A stretch of DNA of 64,000 bases from Liriodendron chinense (GCA_003013855.2 ML058508.1:992001-1056000); one strand, 5' to 3'; numbered from the stretch's first letter, positions 50,701 to 57,068 are shown. Notes: generated by a model not told the origin, from the letters alone. A program made the numbers and translations.

Positions 50701-53700
50701 CGCCATGGTAAAGCAAAAAGAGAGATAGAAGAAAAAGAGGGGAAAGAGGAAGAAAATACCTCCACGAAGAGGTTACGCCGGATACAGGAAGAAGAGAAGT
50801 AGGAAGATTTTTGGTATTCTGCAGCAAGATTTCGAAAATGGAGTAACCTCCGCAGACTCTGATATTTATAGGCAATCATTTCGTTTGATTTGAGTGACAC
50901 GCGGCGACCTCTCATCCGGCATGACAGTCGAACGGGCACGAGCATTAAATTCAGAGACACGTGGCGAGCGTCGCTTCATCTCTCTCAGCCGAAAAGCTGT
51001 GGAAAGCTAGCGCCCATAAATGCAAGGTCATTCCTGGTCAGTCATGTACGGCTTCTCCTCCGATAGGCGGTTACATATATGGACAAATCCTTTGGCGTAG
51101 CTTCTCAACGCTAAGGATTTGGGGGGCATCTGTTATGGAATAAAGTTGGTCGTCTAAGAAGCGTCACTCAATAAGAGTCGCGACCAGCTTGCTTAATTGC
51201 GAGCCCTCCATTCATAGTTCGTCCTAGACCGCCGACCACACCATCCAATCACGTGCGAGCAGCTCAGCTCGTGGTTATCGAAAGGGGTCGCACTTCCGCA
51301 TGAGAGCAGCTCAGCTCGTGGTCGTCGAAAGGGGTCGCACTTCCGCATGCGAGTAGCTCGGTTCGAGGTTGTTAAACGAGGTTATCTTCGAGCCCGAACA
51401 GTTGCTGCCTTTTAGTACCAGTAGCCTGTATAGATCAACTTTGGCGTCCCTATTCATAACACCGAACATCTCCAACAAGAGACGTAATCAGCTAGACGTC
51501 TAAAGTTGTTAGGCCATCCCTTTACCTAAGGATTAACAAGATAAGCATCTTATCCCCTAAGATCAACAGTGATCTTAACGGCTTGCGCAACAGACTGGAT
51601 CACCTAGATCAATATAAATGGATGGCCTCACAAGATGAACAGGGTACACAACCTCTAAGCCCACATCCTACATTTTACTTTACTACCAGATCCCGTCTAA
51701 CTTAAGCTTCAGAGGGTCGACGGCTGAACGCCGGCCACCCTTAGTTTTCTCCTTTGACTTTCAGGTTTGGAAGGAAGCTTGCTTGAAGGAAGGTGAACGC
51801 TTTGGAGGAGCCTGTTACCAAATTAGACGTTAACAATCATAATCAAGAAAAATATAAGGGAAACATGCAATAAAAGGGGCCGTCATCACCACCACGTAGT
51901 AAGGATTTCAATTATTGCGTGGATTGGATCCGGCGAAGGATGAAACCGCTCGATCTTACATGGTTATGATCTAAACGTGCAATGAGATTCACTAGTTCGG
52001 GAGATCGAAGGATTTCTCGGATTAAGGAATGAAAATCTGAGATAAATAGGTTTATGGATCAATTCTCATATTTTAGGGTTGTGGATAATGGGAGAAAATA
52101 AGTTTAGAAAAAAGAGGGAAGAAAATGAATTACCTTAGAAGAAAGTTGGAAGAAGGAGGAAAGAAGAAAGAAAAAGAAGATTGGAGAAGAAAATGAAGAT
52201 CCACAGAGAGAAGGAGAGGAGGAGGGAGATAGGCCACCAAAGCTTTTTCTTCTTTTATCAAATCAATAGCATTATAAAGAAGGTTTAGGCCAACACTCTT
52301 ATAAAATTCGGAATTAACATAATTACTAAAATAACTCTACTAACAAAATTTAAAAAAAAAAGACATTCGCACGAAAAAACGTGCACACACTGACCCAAAA
52401 CTCAAATAAGTAAAAGTGCATATAATAAACGCAAATCTAAGATGCCCGATGGCCTCTGATGATGGCACGATGAAAGTGGGCCACGACGAACGAACGGTCT
52501 GATCACGCCATCCTCACGATCCAACGGTCCAATCATCTCCTCCAAGCAACTTACACATGTCTTTCTAATGTGGGTGAACCACATGTGTAAGGTCTTCGAT
52601 GCTCCTCAAGTCGTCACGAACGATCCAAGCCCGTCATCATCGAGCCATAAAGATATATGTATCACTCGCCTCCTACGCTGATAAACCCTGAAGGGCCTGA
52701 TGTCCGCATCAGAGAACTTGACCCCCTCTTTGAACTTGGCTTTCACACTCGAGGCTCCTTCCAATATTCTTGACACTATAAAAAGAGGAATCCTTGTCCA
52801 CTAACTTCCTTCCTTACGCTCATATTTGATTATGGCATACCTCTTTCCAACCCAACAAGTGAAATTGCTTCTTCTCTTCTAGACCTTGCCACAAGAAGTC
52901 CCGCCTAAGCCTTTCCAATTGAATCAACACTGATTTAGGGCACTTGAATAGAGACATGGTATAGGGGCATGTTTGATATAGCTGCTTTAATAAGTGTTAG
53001 CTGGCCACCCATCGATAAGTATTTGCTTTTCCATCTTGACAATTTTCTTTCGAACATTTCCACCATTTTATCCCATAGATGCTTTGCAAGTTTCCCATTA
53101 CATAGAGGGAGGGCCAAATAAGTGGAGGGGAAGGACCCCACCCTACATCCAAAAATCCTTGCTATCTGCTCCACCACATTGATTGACATCCGAAAACCCA
53201 ACATATCACTCTTGGCAATACACTCTCAAACCCAACACCACTTTGAAGCACCTGGTCACCATTTTTAGCTTGTCTGCCAAAAAAATAATAATAATAATAA
53301 ATAAATAAATAAAATTTGCAGAGGGATCTCTTCTACACTTCAAGGAAAACTAAGTTCTTTTATTTTGCAACATCTTGTTTTCTTTTCTTTTTCTCTCTCT
53401 TTTTTTTATTTTTATTTTTTAAATTTCTGGCTAGGAATTCAATGAAAAAGTTTCTTGTTCCCCATCATTGGTAATGGTATCCCACTTTCCATCAATGATA
53501 CATATTTTTGTATATATTCTTTTGATTTTGAGCAGCCTATGAACTGCTAACCAAGGTGCTGTATTTCGGTTGTTTCCACGACATTTTGCTCATTGAGGCT
53601 GCTCTCAGGCACTATCCTGTTCTTGTTTAGTGTGTGGCATTATTGAAGTAAACAGTAATGTTGAGTCTTCCGTTCTTGTTGAAATGTGCAGGCACAGATA

Positions 53701-54494
53701 ATGCTTGGATTGGTGCCACCACAGGCGGTGTGTATCATCTATCTCAAAATTCACTCATCATTTCAACAGCATTAAGAGCTTGAGGGATAACTAATGCACT
53801 GATATTGCCTTTGAATTTCTGTAGCTGCAGATGCTGAACATCCGACAGTCATCCAGCTCAATCCCACAGCCGTCAGTGCAAAATGGGCCACAGGATCAGC
53901 AGCCAGTACTTCCCTCACATCATGGACAGACCACCCCTATGCAGAATAAGATGCATATTGGGCTGCTGCCCAGAATTCCAGGTCAGGTGTTGCCGGTGCC
54001 TCAAAACACGTTGATTCCCCAGCATTCTTCTACCCTTCCACCACTGCATGCCTCTATGCAACCTCGTTTTCAGCAACCTCAGCAACCCCAACCCCAAGTT
54101 CTCTTGCAGACAACATTGCCGGGGCTGTCTGGAGTTTCGTCAGTGAGGCCCCAGCCACTTGCCGGTTTGTCTGTTCAACCACAAGCTCCATCTTTGTCTT
54201 CTTCTACAGCTATGAAGCAGCAAATACAACCTCCTCTTCTGCAGCACCCTAGACCAGTTGGAGCTGCACACACAGGGCATACTCAGTTCCCTCTTCCTCC
54301 CAATCCTTCAGTTTTGCCTCGTCCTCTATCATCTCAGGCAGCATTTCAGGTACCTCTGTGTGTGTGGCATTTCAGGTACCTGTGTGTGTGTGTGCATGCG
54401 TGCGTGCGAACCAGGTAAGGTGTGCCATAATGGTAATGTTGGCCGTAACGGCCACCACCTTTACCATTAAAATACAGGCCGTAACAGCTGTTAT

Positions 54495-54529
<35 letters not shown>

Positions 54530-56365
54530 GAAAAAAAAACTGAGATGGGTCATTTTTTCCGTAAGGGCCATTTCAGCCATTACAACCCCGTAACTTGGCA
54601 CCGTTATGGTGCACCATGGATCCAGGGTTCAATCATTGGCAGTGTTACCTTAAAAAAAAATGCTTACATGGGCTTTGGTTCATTTGGAAGGATTGAAACG
54701 GTCGATGTTTTCAGAATAAGGGATCCTTTGTGGAAGAGGTTATATGTAAAGTCAAATGTGCTGCCTATTCTAAAGCAACAAAGTCTACTGATCTTTCTTC
54801 CCTTTTTATGCAGCTCTTGGGTTGTATTCTTTTCCTGTCTTTTTGGCGGGTTCTCTAATAAAATTGTTGTTATCTCTAAAAAAGGGGCTTTGGCATCCAT
54901 TTCAAACACCATCATTCCTGTTTGTCTAATCATTGTCAAATTGCAGCCTGGCTCATCCAATCCCCCAGTGCTTATGGGTGGTGTGGAGACAATTTCTAGG
55001 GAAGCAGCTCAGGGTAATGCACTCTTGAACTTGCCTTTGGGTTTGGCTGAGAAAGCAGGCATGACCAGTGAAATATTGGAACCAACAAATCACCCTTCGA
55101 AATTGGCGAGATTGGTAGATGGAAGCAGTGCCACTCGCATGATGATGAGTGGGAACACGTCTACCGCTGGATCCATGCCTGTCCAAGTGTCTGGAACCAG
55201 CTCAACATCTGCAAGCCGGCTGCCTACGTCTGATGGGGCACTGCAACCCGAGGAAAAAACGCTTCAGGTAATGTATTGACCATTGGTAATTTAACTAGAT
55301 TATGTTGTTTATTGGCAATGATGATCCATCAATTGTTGCTCAGGTTTGTCTTGGTCTGCAATTGGCTTTCAATCGCCTTTGACCGAAATGGCTTGGTAGC
55401 TGATTATGTAGCAGAGTCGCTTGCTGATAGCATCTTGACTATATCATTCTTTCTTAAGGCATCTTAAATATTTAAGATGCTGATAGCATCTTAGATATCA
55501 CATTCTAACTCATTAAAATCTTGTTGAACAACACCCCCCCCCCCCCCCCCCCAAAAAAAAAAAAAAAAAACCATATGACTTATTCACAGACTCGTTATGT
55601 ATGGGGTTGGACTTGGCCAATTCAAGAGGCCTAATATACCTCGATTTCTTTACAGACATTTATATATTTACTAAACTGTATTTGAATAAAAATGCTAAAA
55701 GATAAGGATGAATGAAAAAGAGCATCAAAGATTTTAAGAAAAAATTGAAAAAAAAATCAAGAAGCATGTATAGTCATGTTACAGCTATGTCGACATGCAA
55801 CTGCCGAAAAATCTATAACATCAAATGTGAGCATGCAATTTATTGGAAGTGCAGCAATCCAAAATTCCCTACATGCTCCAGATCACAACCATAACCAAGA
55901 ATCTCAAAGAAGATGAGAAGCTTAAAGTAAGCCTATTTTGATCTCACACACGTATGCCTCGCTGGCACTTCCTGTGAATTGCCTCTTCAATCTCTCTTCC
56001 CTCGAATTACCTTTGGTGCTTCTCCTGCAGAAGACATAAAATCTACTAATCATCAGTGTCATAATTATCAAAGCCTTGTACGAGCTATTTGGGTCTGCTT
56101 TATAAATTCTTTGCCACCATTCAAGAAAGAAAACAACAATTAAAGCTTTAAAGCTAGCCTCACTTTAAACTCTTATCTAACATTGTTGTTTCTCAATAAT
56201 TTGTGCTAACTGTCTCTTCTCATTCTGTTTTATCCTCTGCAGCTTCCGCCTGAGGTGGAGTCGGCTCTATTGCAACAAGTGATGAGCCTCACACCTGAGC
56301 AATTGAGTTCCTTGCCACCAGAGCAGCGGCAGCAAGTACTTCAGCTCCAACAGATGCTTCGATGA
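23531..56365 (+). CDS. CSTF64: CSTF64/CSTF2, cleavage stimulation factor subunit 2 (ten exons)
   Basis: Nuclear RNA-binding subunit of the CstF complex. It binds U/GU-rich elements downstream of poly(A) sites and works with CstF77 in mRNA 3'-end cleavage. Exons 23531-23567, 23677-23755, 32487-32661, 34589-34622, 34742-34989, 35082-35159, 53692-53727, 53825-54349, 54947-55267 and 56243-56365 join to 1656 nt, 551 codons plus stop, with GT-AG introns. Domains: RRM at residues ~10-88 (RNP2-like CVFVGNI, RNP1 KGYGFCEY); hinge at ~165-235 ([18 protein letters not shown] to [15 protein letters not shown]), which binds CstF77/symplekin; a long P/Q/S-rich middle; and the C-terminal three-helix domain at ~512-551 ([21 protein letters not shown]). 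A second ATG at 23528 is in frame and would add one Met. Length suits plant orthologues. An in-frame copy of the last exon lies at 60942-61064. All exons are open, so the gene looks functional despite 18.5 kb of transposons in intron 6. Confidence 0.93.
23568..23607. repeat. (CT)n microsatellite in intron 1
   Basis: Begins at the third base of the intron and makes up over a third of it. Followed by CCCCC. Confidence 0.9.
23677..23755 (+). CDS. CSTF64: CSTF64 exon 2
   Basis: 79 nt encoding [20 protein letters not shown].. to SF(R), the first half of the RRM. Donor AG|GTAAGT is strong. Confidence 0.92.
23996..24066. repeat. Perfect hairpin in intron 2
   Basis: The 29-base arm 24001-24029 (ATGGCAGAAATCACTTATCA...) is exactly complementary to 24034-24062, with a TAAT loop. 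T/A pairs extend it by four more bases (to 23997 and 24066). No mismatch in 33 bp. It could be a foldback MITE remnant, a young inverted duplication or an artefact. Confidence 0.9.
24310..24491. mobile_element. MITE, hAT-like terminal repeats
   Basis: Starts GACCCTGTTTGGTC and ends GAAACAGGGCCT, giving short inverted ends around ~180 bp of non-coding DNA. Internally CTCATTTTAG and CTAAAATGAG pair as well. The family is inferred from the CCCTGTTTGG-type ends common in plant hAT MITEs. Confidence 0.6.
25042..25388. mobile_element. GTAACGGCC-type MITE, copy 1
   Basis: Dense in GTAACGG and CCGTTAC words. It contains a strong internal foldback (CGGTGGCCGTAACGGCCACC) and ends CGGCACACCATGG. Related copies: 26012-26285 (inverted), 35255-35450, 54420-54619. 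No coding capacity. Confidence 0.6.
25500..26505. repeat. Degenerate ACGATTT-rich repeat enclosing the inverted MITE pair
   Basis: Left part 25500-25640 has repeated (T/A)ACGATTT and GATTTGAATCC words; right part 26460-26505 has the counterpart GGTTTACGATATGATTTGCGATT. The arrangement suggests an older element into which the GTAACGGCC MITEs inserted, but its ends are not clear. Confidence 0.35.
26012..26285. mobile_element. GTAACGGCC-type MITE, copy 2 (inverted relative to copy 1)
   Basis: Starts CATGGTGTGCCGTAAAGG and ends GGCCACCGTTACCGTTAT, the inverse order of copy 1. The pair is separated by about 620 bp, so intron 2 RNA could form a long imperfect duplex. Confidence 0.58.
26511..26755 (+). 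mobile_element. tRNA-derived SINE-like element
   Basis: The 5' part resembles a tRNA: an A-box-like TGCCTCGTTGGTAGACT and, about 40 nt on, the B-box-like GGGTTTGAAACCC (26560s). A ~110-bp body with GGGTG repeats follows, then an A-run and a (GA)n tail (26702-26755). An internal pol III promoter plus an A-rich end is the SINE pattern. Family unassigned; no true tRNA cloverleaf is claimed. Confidence 0.5.
27810..28258. mobile_element. MITE with long inverted repeats
   Basis: The left arm (TTGTGGGCCTCACCATGATG.., GTTTTATCCACGCTGCCCATCC, CAGGGCATGAGCC) pairs with the right arm (GGGCTCATGCCCT, GGATGG.TGTGGATAAAATAC, CATCATGGTGGGCTCACAAA). About 80-bp arms around a ~290-bp centre. Non-coding. Confidence 0.65.
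28299..28745. mobile_element. MITE with GCGACCCTTA terminal repeats
   Basis: Starts GCGACCCTTATTGTGGGGCC and ends GGTAAGGGTCGC, with internal arms matching (ATGTCTGTATTCTACATCCAC against GTGGATATAGAATACAT). It is related to the preceding element but has distinct ends. Non-coding. Confidence 0.68.
29630..30297. mobile_element. MITE-like element, GGGTCCGTTTGG ends
   Basis: Starts GGGTCCGTTTGGATGAGAGT and ends AGCTCCCAAACGGTCCC, short imperfect inverted ends. Repeated GTAAATG words at the left are mirrored by CATTTAC words at the right. About 670 bp, no ORF of note. Confidence 0.6.
31206..31282 (+). mobile_element. Retroposon 3' tail (SINE or RTE-LINE type)
   Basis: Reads GTAGCCGACCCCAATTGGTTGGTATAAGGC followed by (GAT)n. 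This tail is common to plant SINE/RTE retroposons ending in simple triplets. Only the tail is recognisable. Confidence 0.45.
31478..31756 (-). pseudogene. LINE RNase H-like fragment
   Basis: The 92-codon minus-strand ORF contains [20 protein letters not shown], matching the start of the RNase H-like domain found after RT in plant L1 LINEs (pattern FDG..GNPG..GAG). The rest of the LINE is absent or unrecognisable. Confidence 0.45.
32487..32661 (+). CDS. CSTF64: CSTF64 exon 3
   Basis: 175 nt. Completes Arg and encodes [20 protein letters not shown].. to DRNREQ, the second half of the RRM with RNP1. Acceptor ATCTAG|A, donor CAG|GTAACA. Confidence 0.94.
33240..33690 (+). pseudogene. LINE zinc-finger (zf-RVT) fragment with triplicated motif
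   Basis: Plus-strand coding ends [20 protein letters not shown](R)RVW, the zinc-binding RT-associated motif of plant LINEs, and further on [11 protein letters not shown] 45-bp unit (TGCTGT.(G/A)TGAC.AGGAGT.GAT) occurs three times at 33291-33420, repeating the Cys-rich piece. Intron 3 otherwise shows no gene. Confidence 0.6.
33700..34082. mobile_element. Partial copy of the TTTAAATAG-type MITE
   Basis: Matches the right-hand two thirds of 58302-58897 (TCATGAAATTTCATGATATT, GCAACCAAGCACAACCTTAA, GCTATTTAAAACACTGAT). It lies in intron 3. Confidence 0.6.
34589..34622 (+). CDS. CSTF64: CSTF64 exon 4
   Basis: 34-nt microexon encoding [11 protein letters not shown](G/D). Acceptor CCTGCAG|, donor G|GTTAGT. 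The phase fits exon 5. Confidence 0.82.
34742..34989 (+). CDS. CSTF64: CSTF64 exon 5
   Basis: 248 nt encoding (D)[20 protein letters not shown].. to EVMSEMK. The acceptor GCTGCAG|ATG at 34742 is preferred; GGAG|ATG nine bases upstream (34733) also keeps the frame and would add three residues. Donor AAG|GTAAGA. Confidence 0.85.
35082..35159 (+). CDS. CSTF64: CSTF64 exon 6
   Basis: 78 nt, 26 codons [20 protein letters not shown].. to FQ, part of the hinge domain. Acceptor TTGCAG|, donor CAG|GTAATT. It is followed by the 18.5-kb transposon-filled intron 6. Confidence 0.92.
35255..35450. mobile_element. GTAACGGCC-type MITE, copy 3 (degenerate)
   Basis: CTGTTACGGCCCTATAATGG at the left, CCATTACATAATGGCCATTACAGCTG at the right. 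Clearly related to copies 1, 2 and 4 but diverged. Confidence 0.5.
35938..36740. repeat. Possible diverged LTR of the F/G family
   Basis: Begins TGATGTAGGGACATG, like the TGATGTAGGAC of elements F and G, and has the same sequence style (AAAG..CACC.. then AAAACAC.TAAAAC). The right end is not clear (CATCA near 36738) and no matching target-site duplication was found. Confidence 0.35.
36757..37562 (-). pseudogene. LINE H, 3' part (zf-RVT region)
   Basis: Minus-strand ORF 37140-36757 carries [37 protein letters not shown] and [12 protein letters not shown], the zinc-binding region C-terminal to RT in plant L1 LINEs. Further left on the minus strand (37430-37562) are decayed linker sequences. 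It joins the RT part at 52712-53215 across solo [14 protein letters not shown] here continues EGVKFS there. Confidence 0.75.
37563..37659. repeat. Solo LTR G, left part
   Basis: Starts TGATGTAGGACGGCC, preceded by GAGAA (37558-37562). Homologous to the LTR of element F. Interrupted at 37659 by element E and resumed at 51841. Confidence 0.75.
37660..38355 (+). repeat. 5' LTR of element E
   Basis: TGTTATGGAAT...GTTAACA, 696 bp. It has a ~50-bp tandem duplication (CAGCT.AGCT.GTGGTCGTCG) at 37787-37890 and a TATA box TATAAAT at 38133-38139. Confidence 0.92.
38133..38139 (+). promoter_or_regulatory. TATA box of LTR E
   Basis: TATAAAT in CAATATAAATGG. The 3' LTR copy is at 51613-51619. Confidence 0.5.
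38359..38376 (+). other. Primer-binding site of element E
   Basis: TGGCGCCGTCTGTGGGAA, three bases after the 5' LTR, a common tRNA-complementary site of plant gypsy elements. Confidence 0.75.
38423..39900 (+). pseudogene. Element E gag
   Basis: Coding continues through several frames: 38464-38886 (P-rich start, [10 protein letters not shown]), 38747-39133 ([20 protein letters not shown]), then 39124-39495 ([38 protein letters not shown]), the retrotransposon Gag core. Near 39780-39890 the Tat-type tail [31 protein letters not shown] follows. Frameshifts and stops make it a pseudogene. Confidence 0.82.
40042..40620 (+). pseudogene. Element E protease
   Basis: Retroviral-type aspartic protease with active-site motif [12 protein letters not shown] (about 40225-40260), later [11 protein letters not shown] (near 40450). 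A stop or frameshift near 40355 splits it. It would cleave the polyprotein. Confidence 0.8.
40631..41755 (+). pseudogene. Element E reverse transcriptase
   Basis: RT with [54 protein letters not shown] and, after a TGA at 41267-41269, [20 protein letters not shown] and the catalytic YVDD (from 41381). [18 protein letters not shown] follows. The TGA replaces a codon usually Arg (CGA) or Gln. The ORF is cut at 41755 by element F, which separates RT from RNase H. Confidence 0.88.
41756..42687 (-). repeat. 3' LTR of element F
   Basis: On the plus strand TGATGCAGGACTGCC...CCGCATCA, 932 bp. It contains four GGGCGCCC words at 42383, 42407, 42466 and 42490. The long ORF ends 22 bp inside it. Confidence 0.87.
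42383..42497. repeat. Paired GGGCGCCC palindrome modules in LTR F
   Basis: Two ~32-bp palindrome-like modules, each GGGCGCCC..CAA.TTGG..GGGCGCCC (42383-42414 and 42466-42497). They are conserved in the other LTR (45636-45750), where one word has a C-to-T change. GC-rich islands in otherwise AT-rich DNA; possible protein-binding or RNA-structure sites. Confidence 0.6.
42665..44443 (-). CDS. Element F long ORF: gag tail, eroded RT, integrase C-terminus, chromodomain
   Basis: 592 uninterrupted codons. It opens with the end of Gag ([16 protein letters not shown]), then an acidic E/D-rich linker. RT-like traces follow ([50 protein letters not shown]) without any YxDD. It skips the integrase core but keeps the GPF..L-type C-terminal part ([36 protein letters not shown]) and a chromodomain near residue 555 ([17 protein letters not shown]). 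Upstream, 44730-44440 encodes the first Gag part in another frame; the [14 protein letters not shown] continuity shows a ~1-nt frameshift near 44470. The chromodomain would target integration to marked chromatin. Whether the protein is made is unknown. Confidence 0.75.
   Translation of the reverse strand: MKERLKEKYLPISYRQKPLVQKRVASPSRPNTEPIWSPPCKVVQPIIKEISAYEQFECLTQIIFPWKRDNTLVNGQLEESNQVVYEVEEYVPNVSSEEMEEIEALLIIIEDDEVCASDEKVEEIETAPLPDVMCDLSDVESQSKSLTIMHMNEFEKETSEDMMVDTHMTCDIPPDDLWDKFSPIWDIQHTIDLVPRLVLSSFPPYQVNPVENTEMQHQFDKLLEEEFNKESSTWSFVLCVMPALFTSKNNGIWHTCGHILTAHKASIKCQAIMQRIHVMVDMLTIVLIPYLGDILDIMADAQICLRLGINSVCSRVLGYLKIILVYNTYNEKLCVTHEKCPFVSVFQVLGHRIVYFHRIVYSKFVDFSEYPLVSPMSVIQRSSESANAFARHIHDLHTYIRQRINKSNDDSKISTDSHRKLQEFQKGDYVMVRIRPERFSHGSAKKLQTRSAGPFKILQKVGSSVYRIDLPSEMGINPTLNVEDLVRSHHPIVDPSSLSWPCSDFAIQPLPPPITHEEEIEKILGEEIIFMRGGGFQRYLVKWKNKPPSESTWLIEVELQSVNPDLLEHHKSFNSPESSSSQTRSMMRNKSI
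44440..44730 (-). pseudogene. Element F gag N-terminal part
   Basis: 96 codons with [22 protein letters not shown] and [20 protein letters not shown], a typical start of the chromovirus Gag core. The stop TGA overlaps the first ATG of the long ORF (ATGA). The real relation is a frameshift, not a designed overlap. Confidence 0.75.
44999..45941 (-). repeat. 5' LTR of element F
   Basis: Plus-strand TGATGTAGGACAGCC...CCGCATCA, 943 bp, close to the 3' LTR with one more diverged patch (about 45335-45400). Confidence 0.87.
45950..46850 (+). pseudogene. Element E RNase H and second (archaeal-type) RNase H
   Basis: Pol resumes after F: 45950-46210 RNase H remains ([20 protein letters not shown]), 46188-46300 ([21 protein letters not shown]), then the extra RNase H typical of the Tat lineage, [19 protein letters not shown] (46420s) and [17 protein letters not shown]. 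Stops follow at SDS*LIVN*V near 46618 and 46634, where family members usually have Gln. Confidence 0.85.
46876..48115 (+). pseudogene. Element E integrase
   Basis: Integrase with an intact zinc-binding region ([11 protein letters not shown].., KKCDKCQRY) and core segments [21 protein letters not shown] and, after stops, NGQVE. This supplies the D, D and E catalytic residues. TAG stops at 47407 and in HP*ANGQVE*VNK near 47562-47585. The C-terminal part ends about 48115 ([18 protein letters not shown]). It would insert the cDNA; it is inactive here. Confidence 0.88.
48523..50706 (-). pseudogene. Element E antisense ORF (gypsy-type transposon protein)
   Basis: Minus-strand coding between integrase and the 3' LTR. 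50706-50227 starts [15 protein letters not shown] and has [27 protein letters not shown] and the VNGWRV segment, resembling the putative gypsy-type transposon domain (Transposase_28). It continues, after a stop or small intron near 50225, as [15 protein letters not shown] in another frame near 50150. 49850-49248 is P/S/A-rich with a basic KRQKK patch and [11 protein letters not shown]. 49029-48523 is a charged coiled coil ([20 protein letters not shown]) with an acidic end. Such additional ORFs are reported in Tat elements; the function is unknown. It is probably spliced or partly broken. Confidence 0.62.
51131..51835 (+). repeat. 3' LTR of element E
   Basis: TGTTATGGAAT...GTTAACA, 705 bp, followed by target-site copy ATCAT. 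It has a 9-bp insertion (GATCACCTA-like) relative to the 5' LTR just before the TATA box. Confidence 0.92.
51841..52711. repeat. Solo LTR G, right part
   Basis: Continuation of 37563-37659 after E. It ends TGTCCGCATCA and is followed by GAGAA (52712-52716), the exact duplicate of 37558-37562. No internal region exists, so G is a solo LTR of the F family, about 970 bp, left by LTR-LTR recombination before E inserted. Confidence 0.78.
52712..53215 (-). pseudogene. LINE H, RT C-terminal part
   Basis: Minus-strand ORF 53204-52935 has [32 protein letters not shown] and [20 protein letters not shown], the conserved region after the RT fingers/palm in plant L1 LINEs, then [15 protein letters not shown]. 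It is decayed by stops beyond and continues across G into 37562-36757. Confidence 0.8.
53692..53727 (+). CDS. CSTF64: CSTF64 exon 7
   Basis: 36-nt exon encoding [12 protein letters not shown], the end of the hinge, after the giant intron. Acceptor TGTGCAG|, donor GCG|GTGTGT. Confidence 0.88.
53825..54349 (+). CDS. CSTF64: CSTF64 exon 8
   Basis: 525 nt, 175 codons from [15 protein letters not shown] to SSQAAFQ, a disordered P/Q/S-rich stretch typical of the CstF64 middle. The donor CAG|GTACCT at 54350 is repeated 26 bp downstream. Confidence 0.9.
54350..54946 (+). other. CSTF64: CSTF64 intron 8
   Basis: 597 nt containing MITE copy 4, a (TG)n and a (TC)n tract (54495-54528). The first 26 bases repeat the exon 8 end plus donor: GCATTTCAG|GTACCT at 54341 and again at 54367. 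Confidence 0.8.
54420..54619. mobile_element. GTAACGGCC-type MITE, copy 4
   Basis: GGTGTGCCATAATGGTAATG...GGCCGTAACGGCCACC at the left, CCGTAACTTGGCACCG and GGTGCACCATGG at the right. A (TC)n tract is embedded in it. Confidence 0.58.
54947..55267 (+). CDS. CSTF64: CSTF64 exon 9
   Basis: 321 nt, 107 codons from [18 protein letters not shown] to PEEKTLQ. Acceptor TTGCAG|, donor CAG|GTAATG. It can splice in phase to either copy of the last exon. Confidence 0.9.
55268..56242 (+). other. CSTF64: CSTF64 intron 9
   Basis: 975 nt. A C20 run followed by A18 lies at 55534-55571. The part from 55940 on is the start of the duplicated segment. No other gene. Confidence 0.8.
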
Positions 56366-56661
56366 GTTCTGCCCAGACATTTTTTTACAATTTCCTGATC
56401 CCCCTTATGCCAACCACAGAGGGGTAGCAGCAGAATGTGGATGACGGGTGGACGTCAATTGGTCTTAATTATTGTGGGGCCCACCTTTCTTTTCAGAGCT
56501 GTCTTTGTATTCATCAATGTAAAAACAGGTTACAGTAGGCTAGTTTCATCCATTAACATCACCCCAATCGTGGAATGTAGTAATTCGCCTCATTCCTTAA
56601 GAAGAGTTTTCATGTAACAGGAAATTCAATTTGTCAATGGCTGGCTTGGGTCGAAAAAAAG

Positions 56662-56703
<42 letters not shown>

Positions 56704-57068
56704 GGTGCTGTTTGTTTCTGCTTTTCTCATCTCACCGTTCTTGTTGGCTTGGTGCATGAATTCAATTGCATCTATTGGATTGATTTTTCCTATTGTGGAT
56801 ATCTTTTGGGTGCGTGCGTATTTACTGTTAAAGGGGGGTGCCAGATTTCAAGTTTCTTAAGGGGATGGTCGTTTTCAGTGGGTATCCTTGCAATAGGAAA
56901 GGTTTCAGCTATTCTTCTCCTGTCAAGTCTCAGATTGGATTTCATCTGGCTTTGCCAGTGTATTCCAACTTGTTTCAAACACCCCTCATTTGATTATGTT
57001 TTGAATGGTCCTGAAAATCTAAAGAGCCCCACCATGGATGGACTATGCCCCAAAAATCTCCCAAATTG

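Larger units (their letters stand above)
37660..51835 (+). mobile_element. Element E: full-length Tat-like Ty3/gypsy retrotransposon
   Basis: 14,176 bp, of which 4.2 kb is inserted element F. LTRs are 37660-38355 and 51131-51835, PBS at 38359-38376, and a purine tract GGATTTGGGGGGCATC (51115-51130). The target-site duplication ATCAT (37655-37659, 51836-51840) is exact. Order: gag, protease, RT, two RNase H regions, integrase, then an antisense ORF before the 3' LTR. About 20 substitutions in ~696 aligned LTR bases by eye (~3%) plus a 9-bp indel give a moderately recent insertion. Many stops make it non-autonomous now. Confidence 0.92.
35160..53691 (+). other. CSTF64 intron 6 with nested retroelements
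   Basis: 18,532 nt. Order of nesting: LINE H, split by solo LTR G, split by element E, split by element F. Outside these, 35160-36000 holds a MITE copy and a C17 run (35826-35842), and 53230-53690 is AT-rich with no gene. Removing the nest leaves about 2.5 kb. Confidence 0.85.

Noticed and set aside
53831..54418. A stand-alone P/Q-rich gene
   Set aside because: It is CSTF64 exon 8 running past its donor; splice sites and frame fit the ten-exon gene.
54545..55279. A separate 244-codon gene
   Set aside because: Its first half is intron 8 and MITE sequence; only 54947-55267 is real, as CSTF64 exon 9.
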